Assembly: GCF_030295955.1 (NCBI RefSeq)
Contig: NZ_AP027363.1
Location: 868,001 to 932,000 of the forward strand
Length of the DNA: 64,000 nt
Source of the DNA: Thalassotalea agarivorans
GTDB lineage: Bacteria; Pseudomonadota; Gammaproteobacteria; Enterobacterales; Alteromonadaceae
Direction of reading: 5' to 3'
The notes beneath the pieces were generated by a model, which had not been told where the DNA came from, did not search any database, and saw only the letters and a program-made list of their open reading frames with translations. A program made the position numbers and the translations under genes. Shown here one piece after another: positions 1 to 9,149 of this stretch. Position 1 is the first letter of the stretch; each line of letters opens with the position of its first letter.

Positions 1-32
1 ATCAACGCTAATAATACTGCCTTTAGCTTCAT
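1..32 (-). CDS. N-terminus of an exported protein, cut by the window edge
   Basis: Only the first ten codons are present, reading MKLKAVLLAL, which looks like the start of a signal peptide (Lys residues followed by a hydrophobic run). The start is supported by an AGAGGA ribosome-binding site a few bases upstream, inside the end of the mscS-like gene. The two genes are separated by one base, so they are probably co-transcribed. The function cannot be determined from this fragment. Confidence 0.5.
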   Translation of the reverse strand, partial: MKLKAVLLAL

Positions 33-33
33 T

Positions 34-852
34 CTAATCCTCTTTGTTCATATGTACTGACAATTGTGGAAATGGTATTTCTATGTCGTTTTCGTCTAAT
101 GCTATTTTAATGTTTTCTAGTAGTTCAAACCTTACTGGCCAATAGTCATCTGACTTAACCCAAGGGCGCACTACAAAGTTAACTGAGCTGTCTGCAAGTT
201 CTGATACTGCTATCATAATCTCTTCATTCGGTAATACAAGAGGGTGCTTGGATGCAACGTCCATTAACACTTCTTTTGTTTTCTTTAGATCTGCGTCATA
301 ACCAACACCAATCACAAGGTCGATACGACGAATTGGCTTGGTTGAATAGTTGGTAATAGTGCCACTGGTAATGGCGCCATTAGGAATAATAACGGTTTTG
401 TTGTCAGGCGTTCTGCACTTGGTTGAGAACACCAAAATTTCTTCAACAATGCCACTTACGCCAGCGACTTCAACAAAGTCTCCACTTTTGAACGGTTTGA
501 ATAAAATAATCAAAACGCCAGAGGCAAAATTTGATAGAGAACCTTGGAGTGCTAAACCAACAGCTAAACCGGCAGCACCAATAATGGCAACGAGTGACGA
601 GGTGTTAAAGCCTAAGTGAGAGATAGCGGCAATCAGTGCTACTGTCACTAAAACGCCGTAGATAATACTTGAGACAAAGCTTGTTACCGCGGCATCAACG
701 CTGCGGTGTGACATGACTTTTTCAACCGCCTTGGTAATTATTTTGGCGACAAATTTACCTACCACAAAGATAACGATTGCGATGACAAAATGAATCGCAT
801 AGTTGATCAGAAGTTCTTGATTGTTTTTCAACCAATTTAAAACCGCTTCCAT
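34..852 (-). CDS. mscS: Small-conductance mechanosensitive channel, MscS family
   Basis: This 272-aa inner-membrane protein matches the size of E. coli MscS (286 aa), which opens under membrane tension to release solutes during hypo-osmotic shock. Three hydrophobic segments occupy about residues 17-125. The third is the Gly/Ala-rich pore helix containing AAGLAVGLALQGSLSNFASG, the MscS signature. A beta domain (GDFVEVAGVSGIVEEI) and a soluble C-terminal domain follow. It lies downstream of fba on the same strand but beyond a terminator, so it probably has its own promoter. Family assignment is firm; a specific paralogue name is less so. Confidence 0.93.
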   Translation of the reverse strand: MEAVLNWLKNNQELLINYAIHFVIAIVIFVVGKFVAKIITKAVEKVMSHRSVDAAVTSFVSSIIYGVLVTVALIAAISHLGFNTSSLVAIIGAAGLAVGLALQGSLSNFASGVLIILFKPFKSGDFVEVAGVSGIVEEILVFSTKCRTPDNKTVIIPNGAITSGTITNYSTKPIRRIDLVIGVGYDADLKKTKEVLMDVASKHPLVLPNEEIMIAVSELADSSVNFVVRPWVKSDDYWPVRFELLENIKIALDENDIEIPFPQLSVHMNKED

Positions 853-933
853 AATGTTGCCTTTTTTGCTGAGAACGATAAAAGCGATTATAACGGAGAA
901 ATTAAAAAATTGTTAAGTAATTGTAACCGGTGA

Positions 934-962
934 TAAAAAAAAGGAGCCATTGGCTCCTTTTC
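934..962 (-). terminator. Rho-independent terminator after fba
   Basis: On the minus strand the stem GGAGCC / GGCTCC has an AAT loop, is extended by A/T pairs and is followed by a run of eight T. It sits just after the fba stop codon. Confidence 0.85.
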
Positions 963-977
963 TATCATAACTGCCGT

Positions 978-2042
978 TTACTTGATGAGTGCGTCAAGTT
1001 CACCAGTTAGGTATTTTTGATACATATTTTCTAACGAAATTGGTTTGATTTTGCTTGCTTGACCAGCCGCGTTAAAGGCTTCGTATCGCGCTCGGCAAAT
1101 ATCTGCCATTGCATCGACTGTCTTCGACAAGTATTTACGAGGGTCGAACTCCGCTTGATTTTCCGCCATAAAGCGACGGATAGCACCTGTTGAAGCAAGG
1201 CGTAAATCAGTATCGATGTTTACTTTACGAACACCATTTTTAATGCCTTCTTGAATTTGTTCTACCGGTACACCGTAAGTTTCAGGAATTGCACCACCAA
1301 ATTCATTGATCACCGCTAACCAGTCTTGTGGTACTGACGATGAACCATGCATAACTAAATGCGTGTTAGGAATTCTTCTGTTAATTTCTTTAATGCGATC
1401 AATCGCTAAAATATCGCCTGTTGGTGGGCGAGTAAATTTGTATGCGCCGTGCGATGTACCACAGGCAATGGCTAAAGCATCTACTTGTGTTTTTTTAACA
1501 AAATCTGCTGCTTCTTCAGGATCTGTTAGCATTTGGTCATGCGTTAAAATAACGTCAGCGCCGATACCATCTTCTTCACCCGCTTCGCCTGTTTCTAAAG
1601 AACCTAAACAGCCAAGTTCACCTTCAACTGAAACACCACAAGCATGAGCCATTTCTACCGTGCGTCTAGTTACATCAACGTTGTACTCGTAGCTCGATGG
1701 TGTTTTACCATCTTCCATCAATGAACCATCCATCATCACAGATGAAAAGCCTAGTTGAATAGAGCGTTGGCATACCGCAGGTGAGGTACCGTGGTCTTGA
1801 TGCATAGCAATCGGTAAATGAGGAAACTCTTCTACCGCAGCCAATATTAAATGCCTTAAAAAAGGTGCACCTGCGTATTTTCTCGCACCAGCAGATGCTT
1901 GCAAAATAACAGGACTGTCGGTGTCAGAAGCGGCAGTCATAATTGCACGTACTTGTTCGAGATTGTTTACATTGAATGCTGGAATGCCGTAGTCATTTTC
2001 TGCTGCATGATCCAACATTTGACGCATTGATACTAACGCCAT
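978..2042 (-). CDS. fba: Fructose-1,6-bisphosphate aldolase, class II
   Basis: This enzyme reversibly cleaves fructose-1,6-bisphosphate into glyceraldehyde-3-phosphate and dihydroxyacetone phosphate in the cytoplasm. The 354-aa protein is a TIM barrel of the zinc-dependent class II type. The HQDHG motif near residue 80 supplies a metal ligand, EGELGCLG lies near 140, and a Gly-rich phosphate-binding stretch (VMHGSSSVP) follows. The sequence looks more like the Calvin-cycle-type (CbbA-like) subclass than E. coli FbaA; this is a judgement from memory of the families. It follows pgk on the same strand, but a strong terminator and about 240 bp of leader separate them. Confidence 0.95.
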   Translation of the reverse strand: MALVSMRQMLDHAAENDYGIPAFNVNNLEQVRAIMTAASDTDSPVILQASAGARKYAGAPFLRHLILAAVEEFPHLPIAMHQDHGTSPAVCQRSIQLGFSSVMMDGSLMEDGKTPSSYEYNVDVTRRTVEMAHACGVSVEGELGCLGSLETGEAGEEDGIGADVILTHDQMLTDPEEAADFVKKTQVDALAIACGTSHGAYKFTRPPTGDILAIDRIKEINRRIPNTHLVMHGSSSVPQDWLAVINEFGGAIPETYGVPVEQIQEGIKNGVRKVNIDTDLRLASTGAIRRFMAENQAEFDPRKYLSKTVDAMADICRARYEAFNAAGQASKIKPISLENMYQKYLTGELDALIK

Positions 2043-2286
2043 TGAGATGCTCCTCTACTTTTTGAAAGTGGTATTGAAAGTTTTCAGAAATTTTACGGCG
2101 CGATCATAACAGCATGAAAAACTAAATGTTAGTTTTTATTGGCTATTTTGCACTATTTTTATTGCTTAATTGGTTGATTTATAAGGCTTGTAGTAAAGTT
2201 ACAACAAATAAGCGGAATTTGGCTGAATTTGTTGGTTTATCGTGTAAGTTTTTAACGTGGTTTTTATGAAAATTTAGAGCAGATTC

Positions 2287-2314
2287 AAAAAAAGCGGCCT
2301 CGGCCGCTTTTTAT
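2287..2314 (-). terminator. Rho-independent terminator after pgk
   Basis: The stem AAAGCGGCC / GGCCGCTTT is almost loopless (central TC on the plus strand) and flanked by A and T runs. It lies in the 302-bp gap between pgk and fba. The remaining part (2043-2286) is AT-rich and must carry the fba promoter and leader, but I see no clear operator there. Confidence 0.85.
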
Positions 2315-2344
2315 AATCTTTATAAAGTAGACACTTTGTCGACT

Positions 2345-3520
2345 TTACTCAGCTGCACGTTGCTCGAGAATCGCAACCGCTGGTAGCTTTTTACCTTCAA
2401 GAAACTCTAGGAAAGCACCACCACCTGTTGAAATATAAGAGACCTTATCAGCAATGTTGTACTTGTCTACTGCTGCAAGTGTATCGCCGCCACCCGCTAT
2501 AGAAAACGCGTTGCTGTTAGCGATTGCATGTGAAATCACTTCTGTACCTTTTGCAAATGCGTCCATTTCGAATACGCCAACTGGGCCATTCCAAACAATT
2601 GTGCCTGCATTAGCGATGATTTCTGCAACTTTGGCTGACGTTTGTGGGCCATAGTCGATAATGTCGTCGTCGCTAGTAACTTCTGAGAGTGCTTTAACTT
2701 GTGCGCTACTTTGATGATTCCATTGGTCAAACGGTTCTTGCGTTACGGTAACATCTTCAGCAAACACAACTTCCGTTTCGTTCCTTAAGCGTTGCGCTTC
2801 AGCAATGAGGTCCTTTTCATATAACGAGTTACCCACTTCATTGCCCGCAGAAGCAACAAAGGTATTTGAAATACCACCACCGACCACAAGCTGGTCAACG
2901 ACTTTAGCTAATGAATCTAGCACCGTTAGTTTAGTTGAAACTTTTGAACCACCTACAATAGCCACTAAAGGACGAGCAGGATTGTCTAGGGCTTTGCCAA
3001 GTGCGTCGAGTTCACCTGACAACAATGGGCCAGCACATGCAACAGGAGCAAATTGTGCAACGCCGTATGTTGACGCTTGTGCTCTATGGGCTGTACCAAA
3101 TGCGTCCATAACAAACACATCACAAAGTGCTGCAAGCTGTTTAGCTAACGCTTCGTCATTTTTCTTTTCGCCTTTGTTAAAACGAACATTTTCAAAAATA
3201 ACGAGTTCACCACTATTAACTTCAACGCCGTCTAAATAATCAGTAACAAGGCGAACTGGATAGTTTAATGCCGCGGCTAGATAGTCAACCACAGGTTGCA
3301 AAGAATATTGTGCGTCATACTCGCCCTCAGTTGGGCGACCTAAATGCGACATTACCATCACTTTTGCACCCGCTTCTAAGGCTTGGGTAATAGTAGGTAA
3401 AGCAGCTTTTAATCGTGCATCTGACGTAATTGCGCCATCTTGAATCGGTACGTTAAGATCTTCACGGATCAAAACACGTTTTTCAGCTAATGCTAAATCA
3501 GTCATTTTGATGACAGACAT
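2345..3520 (-). CDS. pgk: Phosphoglycerate kinase
   Basis: It catalyses 1,3-bisphosphoglycerate + ADP to 3-phosphoglycerate + ATP in glycolysis. The 391-aa product has the expected length. It begins MSVIKMTDL like E. coli Pgk, carries the substrate-binding REDLNVP motif near residue 20, and has the C-terminal nucleotide-binding GGGDTLAA segment. An ATG four codons upstream is in frame, but the bases it would encode form the GGAG ribosome-binding site, so I place the start at 3520. The gene begins 14 bp after the epd stop and is surely co-transcribed with epd. Confidence 0.96.
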   Translation of the reverse strand: MSVIKMTDLALAEKRVLIREDLNVPIQDGAITSDARLKAALPTITQALEAGAKVMVMSHLGRPTEGEYDAQYSLQPVVDYLAAALNYPVRLVTDYLDGVEVNSGELVIFENVRFNKGEKKNDEALAKQLAALCDVFVMDAFGTAHRAQASTYGVAQFAPVACAGPLLSGELDALGKALDNPARPLVAIVGGSKVSTKLTVLDSLAKVVDQLVVGGGISNTFVASAGNEVGNSLYEKDLIAEAQRLRNETEVVFAEDVTVTQEPFDQWNHQSSAQVKALSEVTSDDDIIDYGPQTSAKVAEIIANAGTIVWNGPVGVFEMDAFAKGTEVISHAIANSNAFSIAGGGDTLAAVDKYNIADKVSYISTGGGAFLEFLEGKKLPAVAILEQRAAE

Positions 3521-3534
3521 TTTATTCTCCATTT

Positions 3535-4548
3535 TTACTTCGCGACATACATGGCGCGAGTGGTATCTAACATTCTATTGGCAAATCCCCATTCGTTGTC
3601 GCACCAAACTAGCAACTTTACGAGTCGCTTGTGGCTAACACGCGTTTGACTACCATCAACAATGGCAGAATGAGGGTCGTGGTTAAAATCTACGGATACA
3701 AGCGGCTCTTCAGTATAGGCTAAGATGCCATGAAGACCATTTAATTGAGCGGCTTGAATCGCTTCGTTGATATCATTGACGGTGACGTCTGAATTCACCG
3801 TGACACTTAAATCCATCGCAGTAACATTGATGGTGGGTACACGTACCGCTATTGCTTCAAAACGGCCAGCAAATTTCGGTAAGATTCGTTCAATGCCTGC
3901 GGCCAGTTTGGTATCAACGGGAATAATTGACTGACTCGCTGCTCTGGTTAAGCGCAGATCGCTAGTGTATGCGTCAATCACCTGTTGGTCATGCATCGAC
4001 GAATGAATTGTGGTTATAGTGCCACTTTCTACGCCAAATTTTTCATCTATGGCTTTGATAACCGGTACGATACAGTTAGTTGTGCAACTACCATTTGACA
4101 CAATTTTATCATTCGCTGTTAACAGCTGATGGTTAACACCATAGATAATGGTTTTATCAACCTGTGCATCTGCCGGCTGACTAAATAGCACCTTTTTCGC
4201 ACCTTGTTGTATATGCGCTTTGGCTTGTTCGGCAGTATTTATAACACCTGTGCATTCCAACACAATATCGATATTCAGCGCTGCCCAATCAATATCGTTA
4301 ATATCTTGATGGTGTAGTAGGGTGATTCTATGGTCGTCTATAAATAAGTCGTCATCTTGACAAAAGACGGCTTTTGAAAACTTTCCGTGAGTCGAGTCGT
4401 ACTTGAGTAGATGCGCAATACCGCTTGCGTCAGCTACTTCATTAATCGCAACTAGCTCAAATTCATCACTGCGGTCACTTTCAAAAAGTGCGCGTGCGAT
4501 GTTACGACCAATGCGACCAAACCCGTTGATTGCAATTTTTATTGCCAT
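3535..4548 (-). CDS. epd: D-erythrose-4-phosphate dehydrogenase
   Basis: This 337-aa GAPDH-family enzyme oxidises erythrose-4-phosphate to 4-phosphoerythronate, the first step of pyridoxal-phosphate synthesis in gammaproteobacteria. The N-terminal Rossmann motif [10 protein letters not shown] and the catalytic SCTTNC near residue 153 are clear. Epd-like features separate it from ordinary Gap[22 protein letters not shown], the [13 protein letters not shown] segment and [14 protein letters not shown]. The order tkt-epd-pgk-fba is the classical one, linking the pentose-phosphate product E4P with glycolysis. Confidence 0.93.
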   Translation of the reverse strand: MAIKIAINGFGRIGRNIARALFESDRSDEFELVAINEVADASGIAHLLKYDSTHGKFSKAVFCQDDDLFIDDHRITLLHHQDINDIDWAALNIDIVLECTGVINTAEQAKAHIQQGAKKVLFSQPADAQVDKTIIYGVNHQLLTANDKIVSNGSCTTNCIVPVIKAIDEKFGVESGTITTIHSSMHDQQVIDAYTSDLRLTRAASQSIIPVDTKLAAGIERILPKFAGRFEAIAVRVPTINVTAMDLSVTVNSDVTVNDINEAIQAAQLNGLHGILAYTEEPLVSVDFNHDPHSAIVDGSQTRVSHKRLVKLLVWCDNEWGFANRMLDTTRAMYVAK

Positions 4549-4588
4549 GTTCTCAAACGATTAGTGTAAAAGGGCGGGTAGGATAACA

Positions 4589-4614
4589 CGCCCTTAACGT
4601 TTTCGCTAAGGGCG
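4589..4614 (-). other. Strong intergenic hairpin between tkt and epd
   Basis: On the minus-strand transcript the sequence forms an 11-bp stem (CGCCCTTAGCG / CGTTAAGGGCG, one G-U pair) with an AAAA loop. It is not followed by a T run, so it is not a standard terminator. A second CGCCCTTTT at about 4570-4577 could compete for the AAGGGCG arm. It may be an mRNA-stability or processing element between two operon genes. Confidence 0.5.
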
Positions 4615-4623
4615 GTGTATAGA

Positions 4624-6606
4624 TTAAAGGCTAGCTACGGTGTCAACAACGTTGTCCACTGTAAAACCAAAGTGTTCAAGTAACACGCCACCTGGTGCCG
4701 ATTCACCAAAGGTCGTCATGCCTACGACTTTGCCTGCAAAACCAACATACTTGTACCAAAAATCAGTATGTGCCGCTTCAATGGCTACGCGTCGTGTTAC
4801 CGCCGCAGGTAATACTGACTCTTTGTATGCTGCATCTTGCGCATCGAACACGTTAGTTGATGGCATTGAAACCACGCGAACATTGTCGCCAAGCTTTTCA
4901 GCCGCTGCCATAGCAAGAGATACTTCAGAGCCGGTCGCAATTAAGATAGTGTCAGGTTGACCAACGCTATCTTTAAGTACATAACCACCGCGAGCGATAT
5001 CGCTAACTTGCTTAGCATCACGTGACATCGCCGGTAAGCCCTGACGAGAGAATACTAGCGCTGAAGGCGCTTTTTGATTTTCAATCGATAACTTCCATGC
5101 AACAGCAGATTCTGTCGCATCTGCCGGACGCCATGTTGTTAAGTTTGGCGTTGTTCTTAAGTTTGTTAATTGCTCAATCGGTTGATGGGTTGGTCCATCT
5201 TCACCTTGACCAATTGAATCGTGCGTATACACAAAGATGTTTTGAATACCCATTAGCGCTGACATGCGCACAGCATTACGGGCGTATTCCATAAACATTA
5301 AGAAGGTTGCACCGTAGTTGATAAAACCACCATGTAGCGAAATACCGTTCATTACACCACTCATACCAAACTCACGTACACCATAGAAAATATAGTTGCC
5401 GTCAGCTTCGTCTTGAATACCTCTTGAACCAGACCATAAGGTTAAGTTTGAACCCGCTAAGTCGGCACTACCACCAAGCAATTCTGGTAGATGTGGCGCA
5501 AAAGCTTCTATCGCATTTTGAGAAGCCTTACGAGATGCGATGTTTTCGCCTTTCTCTTGGCACTGAGCAATATAGTCATTCGCTAGTTTTTCAAAATCAG
5601 CTGGTAATTTACCTTCAATAACACGGCGTGAGAATTCAGCCGCTAGTTCAGGATGCGCTGCTTGGTAAGCAGCAAATTTTTCAGACCAAGATGATTGACT
5701 TGCTTCACCTTTGGCTTTTTGATCCCATTCACTGTATATGTCAGCAGGAATATCAAAAGGACCTTCTTGCCAGCCTAAGAATTCACGAGCTGCTGCGATT
5801 TCTTCTTCACCTAACGGCGCACCATGACAGTCGTGAGAACCCGATTTGTTTGGAGAACCAAAACCAATGATGGTTTTACAACAAATCATCGTTGGCTTGT
5901 CAGTAATAGACTGAGCTTCTTTAATTGCTGCAGCAATGGCCTCTGGATCGTGACCATCAACGCCGGCGATAACATGCCAACCATAAGAGGCAAAGCGACC
6001 TGGTACGTCTTCGGTAAACCAACCTTCAACTTCACCATCGATAGAAATACCGTTGTCATCCCAAAACGCAATCAGTTTACCAAGCTTCAATGTACCTGCT
6101 AATGAACACGCTTCATGTGAAATACCTTCCATTAAACAACCGTCGCCTAAGAAGCAGTATGTGTAATGGTCTACGATATTGTGGTTGTCGCGATTAAACT
6201 GTGCAGCAAGTGTTTTTTCAGCAATCGCCATACCTACGGCGTTAGAAATACCTGCGCCCAGCGGACCTGTAGTTGTTTCTACACCCGGCGTATAACCGTA
6301 TTCTGGGTGACCAGGAGTTTTAGAATGTAGTTGACGGAAATTAGCCAACTCTTCAATAGGCAGGTCGTAACCTGTTAGATGCAACAATGAATAAATGAGC
6401 ATTGAACCGTGACCGTTTGATAGAACAAATCTATCTCTGTCTGCCCATGCTGGGTCTTGTGGGTTATGTTTGAGGAAGTCGCGCCATAGTACTTCTGCGA
6501 TGTCAGCCATCCCCATTGGGGCACCAGGGTGACCAGATTTTGCTTTTTGAACTGCGTCCATACTTAGTACGCGGATAGCATTGGCCAGTTGTTTACGCGT
6601 TGGCAT
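4624..6606 (-). CDS. tkt: Transketolase
   Basis: This thiamine-diphosphate enzyme moves two-carbon ketol units between sugar phosphates in the non-oxidative pentose phosphate pathway. At 660 aa it is nearly the same length as E. coli TktA (663). Visible landmarks are the N-terminal [27 protein letters not shown], the ThDP/metal-binding [13 protein letters not shown] near residue 155, and the C-terminal [20 protein letters not shown]. It makes the erythrose-4-phosphate used by the adjacent Epd. A hairpin without a T run lies before epd, so read-through is likely. Confidence 0.97.
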   Translation of the reverse strand: MPTRKQLANAIRVLSMDAVQKAKSGHPGAPMGMADIAEVLWRDFLKHNPQDPAWADRDRFVLSNGHGSMLIYSLLHLTGYDLPIEELANFRQLHSKTPGHPEYGYTPGVETTTGPLGAGISNAVGMAIAEKTLAAQFNRDNHNIVDHYTYCFLGDGCLMEGISHEACSLAGTLKLGKLIAFWDDNGISIDGEVEGWFTEDVPGRFASYGWHVIAGVDGHDPEAIAAAIKEAQSITDKPTMICCKTIIGFGSPNKSGSHDCHGAPLGEEEIAAAREFLGWQEGPFDIPADIYSEWDQKAKGEASQSSWSEKFAAYQAAHPELAAEFSRRVIEGKLPADFEKLANDYIAQCQEKGENIASRKASQNAIEAFAPHLPELLGGSADLAGSNLTLWSGSRGIQDEADGNYIFYGVREFGMSGVMNGISLHGGFINYGATFLMFMEYARNAVRMSALMGIQNIFVYTHDSIGQGEDGPTHQPIEQLTNLRTTPNLTTWRPADATESAVAWKLSIENQKAPSALVFSRQGLPAMSRDAKQVSDIARGGYVLKDSVGQPDTILIATGSEVSLAMAAAEKLGDNVRVVSMPSTNVFDAQDAAYKESVLPAAVTRRVAIEAAHTDFWYKYVGFAGKVVGMTTFGESAPGGVLLEHFGFTVDNVVDTVASL

Positions 6607-7043
6607 AATTGCTCCAGTTATTTTTCATTGTTCTCAAAGGGTCGTTATTGTGACTCTTTTTCGTTCTATAAATCAAATGTTATTGGGTTATGTTTTATAA
6701 CAATTGTTATCAATATGTATAGCAAATTGAATTTACTTGGTTTGACACAAAATGTTAGCGTTATCATATGGTATTTACTGCGCTATAACAAGATTGATTT
6801 ATTAAAGACAAGAATCAAATATGATTGAGCAAGTATCTGTATCTACGAACTTTTTCATAATATATGTATTTCGGCACTTAGAGATAGATTCAGGCCAAAG
6901 GCAACAAAAATGAAATTTATTCATGCATACCCCAGTAAATAAGCTATACTGAGTACTTGAAAAGCAAATTTAATTGCGGTAACTTTGGTTAACCTTATTG
7001 GTACAAGAACAAAAATTACAAACCAAATTAAGCGGGAAAACAC
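6607..7043. other. AT-rich intergenic region, 437 bp
   Basis: It must contain the tkt promoter (minus strand) and the promoter of the small gene at 7044. A TATACT hexamer at 6945-6950, about 95 bp before that gene, is a candidate -10 box, but no convincing -35 accompanies it. I find no other convincing gene or RNA. Confidence 0.4.
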
Positions 7044-7148
7044 ATGCACAAATCATCTAAGAAAGGCATCAAATTTACTACAGTGGTATTCGCTGTTGTG
7101 ATTTTGGCGGTTTCAGCAATTTTAAGTAATCCATCGATTGCGGGTTAA
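7044..7148 (+). CDS. 34-aa single-pass membrane peptide, unknown function
   Basis: The frame begins MHKSSKKGIKFTT, rich in Lys, then has a hydrophobic segment (VVFAVVILAVSAIL) and ends SNPSIAG. This is the pattern of a small inner-membrane peptide or a very short exported peptide. It starts after a weak GGGA ribosome-binding site and is followed 35 bp later by a strong terminator, so it has the layout of a real monocistronic gene. I do not recognise a family. It is not part of the divergent TetR gene downstream. Confidence 0.5.
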   Translation: MHKSSKKGIKFTTVVFAVVILAVSAILSNPSIAG

Positions 7149-7182
7149 TTGCTAACGCACCCCTAAAAAACAAAGTTTACGT

Positions 7183-7214
7183 AAAAAAAGCCTCTGATTT
7201 AGAGGCTTTTTTTA
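7183..7214. terminator. Bidirectional terminator
   Basis: The stem AGCCTCT / AGAGGCT is flanked by A7 and T7, giving terminators in both directions. It would serve the small gene at 7044 on plus and the tetR-type gene ending at 7247 on minus. Confidence 0.85.
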
Positions 7215-7246
7215 TTTCATATTAACTAATTTTTAACATTTGATGG

Positions 7247-7816
7247 CTAGTTTGAAACAGCCGCTTTTAGGATATTGAAAAAATAACTCACCGGAATGGC
7301 GGTTTCGCCACCTTTCGAAATAAACACTAATCCAGAAAACAAACTTTCTATCGACACAGCGAATGCTTCTACCGATAAATTTGCCCGTGATAGATTAACT
7401 TGTTGCTTAGCAATGCCTTGTTCAATGAGGTAAGCAATAACATCCCTTAATGCCGCTTGCTTTTTTTCCACCACATCTTGGCAAAGCGTTGTACCAGCGT
7501 GCAATAGATCCGAACGAATGATGTCATTGGGGATCTCTTCAAAGGCAGGTTGGCACCACGTAAGCAGCAGCTGCTCTAGTGTTAACCAAAAGTCATCGCA
7601 TGGTTTTCTAAACTGTTTTGCTTGCGCAATACGGTTGTCCATATAGCGTGTCACTACGGCCTTAAAAAGCTGTTCTTTAGAGCCAAACTGCTTATGAATG
7701 GTGACGCGAGAAACACCGATATTACGGCTGATCAAAGCAATGTTGCTATGCGTATAACCATGTTGAAAGAACACGTCTTGGCTTGCGGATAGTATTTTTT
7801 CTGCGCTGTTTTGCAA
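7247..7816 (-). CDS. TetR/AcrR-family repressor of the adjacent efflux operon
   Basis: This 189-aa protein has a TetR DNA-binding domain at about residues 5-50 (ILSASQDVFFQHGYTHSNIA, then VSRVTIHKQFGSKEQLF) and a ligand-binding helical C-terminus. It is divergent from the membrane-fusion protein / RND operon, which is the usual arrangement for a repressor induced by a pump substrate. A near-perfect 29-bp palindrome in the shared intergenic region is its likely operator. The family is sure; the target is inferred from position. Confidence 0.88.
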   Translation of the reverse strand: MQNSAEKILSASQDVFFQHGYTHSNIALISRNIGVSRVTIHKQFGSKEQLFKAVVTRYMDNRIAQAKQFRKPCDDFWLTLEQLLLTWCQPAFEEIPNDIIRSDLLHAGTTLCQDVVEKKQAALRDVIAYLIEQGIAKQQVNLSRANLSVEAFAVSIESLFSGLVFISKGGETAIPVSYFFNILKAAVSN

Positions 7817-7878
7817 TGCGATTAACTATTAGTGGATGATTTCCTGTGAGAATAAGTGAATCGAAAATTAAAATCAAT

Positions 7879-7907
7879 AACACCTTTACACTTTTAGTAA
7901 ATGTGTT
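7879..7907. promoter_or_regulatory. Candidate TetR operator palindrome
   Basis: The inverted repeat is AACAC-C-TTTAC, a seven-base centre, then GTAAA-T-GTGTT, so ten of eleven arm positions pair. It lies 63 bp upstream of the tetR-type start and about 187 bp before the efflux operon. Its size and symmetry fit a TetR dimer or a pair of dimers. Confidence 0.6.
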
Positions 7908-8093
7908 AACCTTTGCCGTGACTATTTGTAACTATAATAGAAGTAGTACGAACAAAATCAGTAATAAGTAAATGCTCGCAACGTTAGGCTTGTTATTGCT
8001 CAAAACTGTTCAGTTACCCTAGTCGTGATGTCGTTAATCTGTGTTCGCTGTTGGATTAGCTTATTTTGTTAGCGTTTTTTTATGGGATTTAAC

Positions 8094-9146
8094 ATGTTTC
8101 GCGTTTTCTTAATTTTAGCGCCGTTAATTGTGCTTGCCGGTTGTAAAGAGGAAGTCTCGCAAGTACAACAAACAACCAAAGCGGTGGTTGTGCAGACGGC
8201 TGAAGTTGGCGTTTATGCCGATGAGTCTGATTTTAATTTTCCAGCAGTTGTTTCAGCGGTCAATACCATCGACTTATCATTTGAAGTCACTGGCCGATTA
8301 AAGCAAGTCAATTTGCCGGAAGGCACGACTGTTAAGCAGGGGCAATTACTTGCTGCTATTGATGACGCGCCGTATTTACGTCGTGTAGAACAAGCAACAA
8401 CACGACTGACCAAAGCTAAAAGAGATTTAAAGCGTATCGAAAGTCTATTCGATAAAGGCCTTGCATCACGTGCGCAACTCGACAATTCAACAACAGAGCG
8501 AGAGCTTGCTGAAATTGATTTAAAGCAATCTAAACAAGATCTCGCTTATACAAAACTTTACGCACCCTTTGACGCCCAAATAGCGCAGCGTATGGTAGAC
8601 AATAAAAACTTTGTGCAGGCCGGACAAATTGTTGCCAAGCTGCAAGATGTATCAAAAATTTATTTTAAGATAAATGTGCCTGAACGACTCTTTACCGCCA
8701 ACAGAGACGGTAAAATAAGCGCTGCTACAGCAACGATAATTAGCTCGCCTGACAAGCAATATGCTGTTGAGTATGTTGAACACTCCACACAACTTGAGCC
8801 TTATACGCAAACTTACCAAGCGGTATTTGCTATGGACCCGCCAAAAGATACAACACTAACGCCAGGTGCACGCGCTATGGTTAAAGTACATATCTCTAAT
8901 TTATCTAACACGCTGGGCAAAGTGGTGCCACTTTCAGCACTTGTCGGTACACAAGAAGCGGGTTTTTATGTATGGCAATTTGTCGGCGACAACGAAGCAT
9001 TAGTCAAAGTCCCAGTTACCGTGGTGAACATGTCGGGTAATTTTGTACTCGTGCAAAGTGCACTAAAAGACGGCGACAGTGTGGTGTCGGCTGGTGCCAG
9101 CAAAATGTATGAAGGTGTTATTGCGAAAGCGTATGTAATGGAGTAG
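8094..9146 (+). CDS. RND efflux membrane-fusion (periplasmic adaptor) lipoprotein
   Basis: It links the inner-membrane RND pump to an outer-membrane channel. The start MFRVFLILAPLIVLAGC is a lipoprotein signal with lipobox LAGC, so it is probably a lipid-anchored adaptor. A biotinyl-lipoyl-like part (GRLKQVNLPEGTTVKQGQLL), an alpha-helical hairpin at about residues 90-150 and beta-barrel segments follow, typical of HlyD/AcrA proteins. An ATG four codons upstream (8082) is possible, but GGGA before 8094 favours the shorter form. It ends three bases before the RND gene, so the two are translationally close. Confidence 0.9.
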   Translation: MFRVFLILAPLIVLAGCKEEVSQVQQTTKAVVVQTAEVGVYADESDFNFPAVVSAVNTIDLSFEVTGRLKQVNLPEGTTVKQGQLLAAIDDAPYLRRVEQATTRLTKAKRDLKRIESLFDKGLASRAQLDNSTTERELAEIDLKQSKQDLAYTKLYAPFDAQIAQRMVDNKNFVQAGQIVAKLQDVSKIYFKINVPERLFTANRDGKISAATATIISSPDKQYAVEYVEHSTQLEPYTQTYQAVFAMDPPKDTTLTPGARAMVKVHISNLSNTLGKVVPLSALVGTQEAGFYVWQFVGDNEALVKVPVTVVNMSGNFVLVQSALKDGDSVVSAGASKMYEGVIAKAYVME

Positions 9147-9149
9147 CAC

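Noticed and set aside
4589-4614. tkt-epd hairpin as a Rho-independent terminator
   Set aside because: There is no T run after it on the minus strand, and the tkt-epd-pgk order argues for co-transcription.
6589-6828. A 79-codon plus-strand frame overlapping the tkt start
   Set aside because: It overlaps a certain gene on the other strand and the rest is AT-rich promoter DNA; no coding signal.
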